This document shows positions 60,740-64,000 of a DNA stretch of 64,000 nucleotides, piece after piece. This DNA is from 20CM-2-55-15 sp964633285 (lineage in GTDB: Bacteria; Acidobacteriota; Terriglobia; 20CM-2-55-15): contig CAZWGA010000023.1 of the NCBI GenBank assembly GCA_964633285.1, positions 1 to 64,000 of the forward strand, written 5' to 3'. The position numbers and the translations under genes were made by a program. The notes beneath the pieces were generated by a model. The model was not told the DNA's origin. It was given only the letters and a program-made list of their open reading frames with translations, and did not search any database. Each line of letters opens with the position of its first letter. Positions within the stretch are counted from its first letter, which is position 1.

Positions 60740-60907
60740 CATGAAACTGCGATTCGCGAGGCTCGTAGCCGCGGCGTGATGGGTGGAGGAATGCACGATG
60801 CGTTACACTCAACCTTCGCCCGCGGCAAACATGCTACGCGCATCATTACACGCAATCCTTCTCATTTCGCTCATACAGCGCCAGATCTCGAAATCCTCAC
60901 ACCTTAG
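60740..60907 (+). pseudogene. PIN-domain toxin remnant (C-terminal stub)
   Basis: Reading on from the antitoxin stop in the same frame gives HETAIREARSRGVMGGGMHD, then ALHSTFARGKHATRIITRNP and SHFAHTAPDLEILTP before TAG at 60905. GGxxHDALH followed by ITRNPxHF is the closing part of VapC/PIN toxins, including the last acidic residue (HD). The first roughly 80 residues with the other active-site acids are missing. An ATGACA at the antitoxin stop may be the old start codon. Confidence 0.7.
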
Positions 60908-60967
60908 TCCGGATATGCCATTTCGAAATGCCGGGTGCGTTCCTTGAATTCCATTTAGAATACCGGC

Positions 60968-63685
60968 GTGATCGGAAAGGAAATCGCTCATTACCGCATT
61001 GATGCTTTGCTCGGGGCCGGGGGCATGGGCGAGGTTTATCAAGCTCGCGATACGAGGCTCGGCAGGAACGTTGCCGTGAAGCTGCTGCCGGAAGTTTTCG
61101 CGAGCGATCCCGATCGCGTCGCGCGATTCGAGCGCGAAGCGAAACTGCTGGCTTCGTTGAATCACGCCAACATTGCCGCGCTTTACGGAATGGAGCAATC
61201 CGAAGGACGGCACTTCCTTGTTATGGAGCTGGTCGAGGGTGAGACACTCACCCAGCGGATCGCGCGCGGACCAATCCCCGCGAAAGAAGCATTCGGGATC
61301 GCTCATCAGATTACAGAAGCGTTGGAAGCTGCCCATGAGAAAGGCGTGATTCACCGTGATCTGAAACCGGCGAACGTAAAGATCACTCCCGAAGGAAAGG
61401 TCAAGGTCCTGGACTTCGGTCTCGCGAAAGCCTTGGGAAGCGCTCCCGGAACACCGGCTTCAAACTCCCCGACGCTTCTCAGCGCGGCGGCGAGCAATGC
61501 AGGCGTCATTCTCGGCACCGCGGGATATATGTCGCCCGAGCAGGCGCGGGGACAGGAAGCCGACCAACGCAGCGACATCTTTTCGTTCGGGTGCGTTCTG
61601 TACGAGATGATCGCCGGGCGGCAGACATTTCCAGGCGAGACCGTCACCGATATCATCGCGTCGATCGTCGCGCGCGACCCGGATTTCCGGGCGCTTCCCG
61701 CGAGTCTCCATCCGAGGGCTGAAGAACTCATCCGCCGCTGCCTCGCCAAGAATCGGAAAGAACGCTGGCACGCGATCGCGGATGTCCGCGTCGAACTGAA
61801 TACCATCATGGCGGACCCGCATGGCCTGAAACTGGCCCGCATCGTCGAGCGACCGCCGTTGTGGAAACGCGCCGTTCCGGCCGCGGCGGCGGCGCTGATC
61901 GCAGCGGCAGCCGGCGTTGCGCTGACGGCGATCGTGATGGCTCCAAAACCGTCCCCGCCGTTGCCAGTGGCGCGGTTTTCGTTTTCGTTGCCGGAAGCCA
62001 TCAAAAACAACGGGCGGCCCACTCTAGCCATTTCGCCCGACGGAACGAACATCGCCTATTTGGCCGGAGACGAACTTTATCTTCGGCAAATCGGAAATAT
62101 GGAAGCTCGGCCGCTCGCAAAAGTGCCGACGGGCAGTCTTGGGTCTCACACGCCATTCATTTCCCCGGACGGGCAGTGGGTGGGCTTCTACTCCCGCGAC
62201 GAGAGAAAGTTCAAAAAAGTTGCGATTACCGGAGGCGCCGCCGTAACGATCTGCGATGCTCAGAATCCATACGGAGCGAGTTGGAGTTCAGACGGCCAGA
62301 TCTATATCGGCCAGGGGGAAAATGGGATTCTGAGAGTTTCGGAAAATGGTGGCCAACCGGTGAGTGTGGTCACTGTGAAACCAACGGAGCTTGCGTTTGG
62401 TCCAGAGATTCTGCCAGGTGGAGACTCCCTGATGTTCACGCTCTCGAAGGAAACCGGGACCGATCGCTGGGACAAAGCCCAAATCGTCATTCAGTCCATG
62501 AAATCCGGCGTTCGCAAGATTCTGATCCCCGGCGGCAGCGATGCCCGCTACGTGCCGACGGGCCACATCGTGTACGCGCTGGGCGCGACGCTGTTCGCGA
62601 TTCCGTTTGACGTCAAGAAACTTCAAACCACCGGCGGCCCTGTACCGGTGCTGGAAGGAGTGGCGCGATCGGCCAGCGGCAGCACGGGCGCCGCGCACTA
62701 TAGTTTTTCAAGTAACGGATCTCTGGTTTATATCCCCGGTGATGCGGGAGTGGGGTTTGGGCAATCCACTCTCGCGCTGGTGGATCGCGCTGGCAATCGA
62801 ACGGCGATCAACATGCCAGCGGCTCGCTATGTTCAGGCGCGCATTTCGCCGAATGGAAAACAATTGGCGCTTGATACGAACGATGGGGGCAATCGCGCCG
62901 TTTTAATTTACGACTTGAGCGGAAGCGCGCCGGCCCGCCGTCTGACCTTCGGAGGACGAGACGGGAGACCAACATGGAGCCGGGACGGGCAACGCGTCGT
63001 GTTTACTTCGGACCGTGAAGGTGATGACGGTTTGTTCTGGCAGCGCGCTGATGTCAGCGGTGCGGGGGCGGAACGGCTGGTCAAAGCCGAACCCGGAACC
63101 AGTTTGCAAGCCGAGTCATGGTCTCCCGACGGACGGACACTGATTTTCAGCGTCGGTAAGGGAGCCGGCAACGATAGGAGTCTATCCATGTTGACGTTAG
63201 GTCCGAATCAAGCCCCGGCGCCGTTAATCGGACCGCCTTCGCCGTTGCTGAGTAACGCGAGCCTGTCGCCCGATGGACACTGGCTCGCGTATCATTCCTC
63301 GGAATCGGGACACCTGGGCATCTATGTGCAGCATTTTCCGCCGACGGGCGAGAAGTATCAAATCACAACCGACTATTCCACCGATCCTGTCTGGTCCCCC
63401 GATGGCAGGCAACTCTTCTTCCTGAAATCAGGCAGAGGGCGTCAAATCACTTCTGTTGATGTTCAGACGCAGCCCAGTTTCAAGTTTGGGAAAGCGACGC
63501 CTCTGCCGATAGAGGGAATAATTTCCAACGGTCCCCGTCCCTACGACATCTCACCTGACGGCAAATACTTCGTCGTCATTCTGCAACGCCGGTCGCAAGT
63601 GGCTTCCGATACAGCAGCGCCCGAACCGATCAACATCGTCCTGAATTGGTTCCGTGAACTTCAGGAACGCGTACCCGTGAAGTAG
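60968..63685 (+). CDS. Ser/Thr protein kinase with C-terminal PD40 beta-propeller
   Basis: A 905-residue transmembrane kinase. Kinase domain at about 8-275: LGAGGMGEVYQA (P-loop), AVKLLPEVF (Lys), HRDLKPANV (catalytic Asp), LDFGLAKALG (DFG). A helix at about 298-320 (VPAAAAALIAAAAGVALTAI) spans the membrane, and the remainder is a WD40/PD40-type propeller (ISPDGTNIAYLAGDELYL, SPDGQWVGFYS, WSPDGRQLFFL), probably the periplasmic sensor. The start is GTG 60968. It is followed by a second kinase of the same type. Confidence 0.93.
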   Translation: MIGKEIAHYRIDALLGAGGMGEVYQARDTRLGRNVAVKLLPEVFASDPDRVARFEREAKLLASLNHANIAALYGMEQSEGRHFLVMELVEGETLTQRIARGPIPAKEAFGIAHQITEALEAAHEKGVIHRDLKPANVKITPEGKVKVLDFGLAKALGSAPGTPASNSPTLLSAAASNAGVILGTAGYMSPEQARGQEADQRSDIFSFGCVLYEMIAGRQTFPGETVTDIIASIVARDPDFRALPASLHPRAEELIRRCLAKNRKERWHAIADVRVELNTIMADPHGLKLARIVERPPLWKRAVPAAAAALIAAAAGVALTAIVMAPKPSPPLPVARFSFSLPEAIKNNGRPTLAISPDGTNIAYLAGDELYLRQIGNMEARPLAKVPTGSLGSHTPFISPDGQWVGFYSRDERKFKKVAITGGAAVTICDAQNPYGASWSSDGQIYIGQGENGILRVSENGGQPVSVVTVKPTELAFGPEILPGGDSLMFTLSKETGTDRWDKAQIVIQSMKSGVRKILIPGGSDARYVPTGHIVYALGATLFAIPFDVKKLQTTGGPVPVLEGVARSASGSTGAAHYSFSSNGSLVYIPGDAGVGFGQSTLALVDRAGNRTAINMPAARYVQARISPNGKQLALDTNDGGNRAVLIYDLSGSAPARRLTFGGRDGRPTWSRDGQRVVFTSDREGDDGLFWQRADVSGAGAERLVKAEPGTSLQAESWSPDGRTLIFSVGKGAGNDRSLSMLTLGPNQAPAPLIGPPSPLLSNASLSPDGHWLAYHSSESGHLGIYVQHFPPTGEKYQITTDYSTDPVWSPDGRQLFFLKSGRGRQITSVDVQTQPSFKFGKATPLPIEGIISNGPRPYDISPDGKYFVVILQRRSQVASDTAAPEPINIVLNWFRELQERVPVK

Positions 63686-63819
63686 CCGGACGGCTTCAAG
63701 AACGGCGTCTGGAACACGTTCCAAATTGCAGACTGGTTGAGCAGATGATGATTTTGAACACTGCTATATTTGAAACCAACGTAAACACCGCTTAAGATAG
63801 CGCGGCAATAGGCACGATC

Positions 63820-64000
63820 ATGATCGGAAAAGCTATCGCACATTACCAGATCGAAACTCTGCTCGGCGCCGGAGGCATGGGCGAGGTCTATCAAGCACGG
63901 GACACGAGGCTCGGCCGAAACGTTGCGATGAAGATGCTGCCGGAAGTTTTCGCGAGCGATCCCGATCGCGTCGCGCGATTCGAGCGCGAAGCGAAACTGC
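63820..64000 (+). CDS. Second Ser/Thr protein kinase, cut by the window end
   Basis: The first 60 codons read MIGKAIAHYQIETLLGAGGM and continue GEVYQARDTRLGRNVAMKML with the same P-loop and Lys as the preceding kinase. The DNA from the ATGCTGCCGG region to the window end matches the first gene for about 60 bases without a visible difference. The 3' part lies outside. Confidence 0.9.
   Translation, partial: MIGKAIAHYQIETLLGAGGMGEVYQARDTRLGRNVAMKMLPEVFASDPDRVARFEREAKL

Overview
The window is bacterial chromosome of roughly 55-60 % G+C and most resembles an acidobacterium (phylum Acidobacteriota). This assignment is inference from gene content: two stand-alone ADOP/MacB-type ABC permeases, two TIGR03435-type soil proteins (one fused to a BlaR1-like M56 peptidase with its own BlaI repressor), Ser/Thr kinases carrying C-terminal PD40 propellers, a PadR regulator followed by a permease-prefix protein, a BACON/IPT giant secreted protein and an S53 sedolisin. 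No rRNA, tRNA, CRISPR array, intact insertion sequence or prophage was seen.

Layout. 1-7.8 kb: housekeeping genes (sugar isomerase-like protein, asnS, arginase, AmrS radical SAM enzyme, coaE-folD, soluble lytic transglycosylase). 7.8-16.5 kb, minus strand: ETF:quinone oxidoreductase and a fatty-acid/phospholipid block (yceD-like, rpmF, plsX, fabD, acpP, fabF, with fabH and fabG absent), then a TPR membrane protein and an MsbA-like exporter. 16.5-22.7 kb, plus strand: the most unusual block. An ECF sigma factor, a 942-residue TPR-CHAT caspase-like protease, a zinc-motif anti-sigma-like protein, a subtilisin-like S8 protease with four perfect-frame copies of an octapeptide between its catalytic Asp and His, and a stand-alone HD-GYP phosphodiesterase. 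The block recalls, without Cas7-11, the sigma/TPR-CHAT/adaptor logic of type III-E CRISPR accessory genes; it could be a proteolytic signalling or conflict system.

22.7-38 kb: secreted and accessory genes. These are a small secreted protein whose ribosome-binding site lies inside a 22-bp hairpin, an S53 protease that apparently starts with AUU, a Phd/ParE-type toxin-antitoxin pair, the BlaI/BlaR1-TIGR03435 pair with its operator, an acyl-CoA thioesterase-like hydrolase, an ADOP permease, a methylenetetrahydrofolate-reductase-like TIM barrel, and a run of secreted proteins including a metallo-beta-lactamase-fold protein that has lost nearly all metal ligands.

38-51 kb: a PadR operon with a strong promoter overlapped by an inverted repeat, an aminotransferase, several small proteins (one of 48 residues), an RRM RNA-binding protein, a TonB-dependent receptor, a VOC protein and a 1466-residue secreted protein with both dockerin-like and cohesin-like parts. 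51-64 kb: a second ADOP permease, a SnoaL-like gene abruptly joined to a headless gene fragment, a quinol-type nitric oxide reductase, a tandem pair of Uma2 nucleases, rsgA, an AbrB-type antitoxin whose PIN toxin survives only as a C-terminal stub, and two tandem Ser/Thr kinases, the second cut off by the window end.
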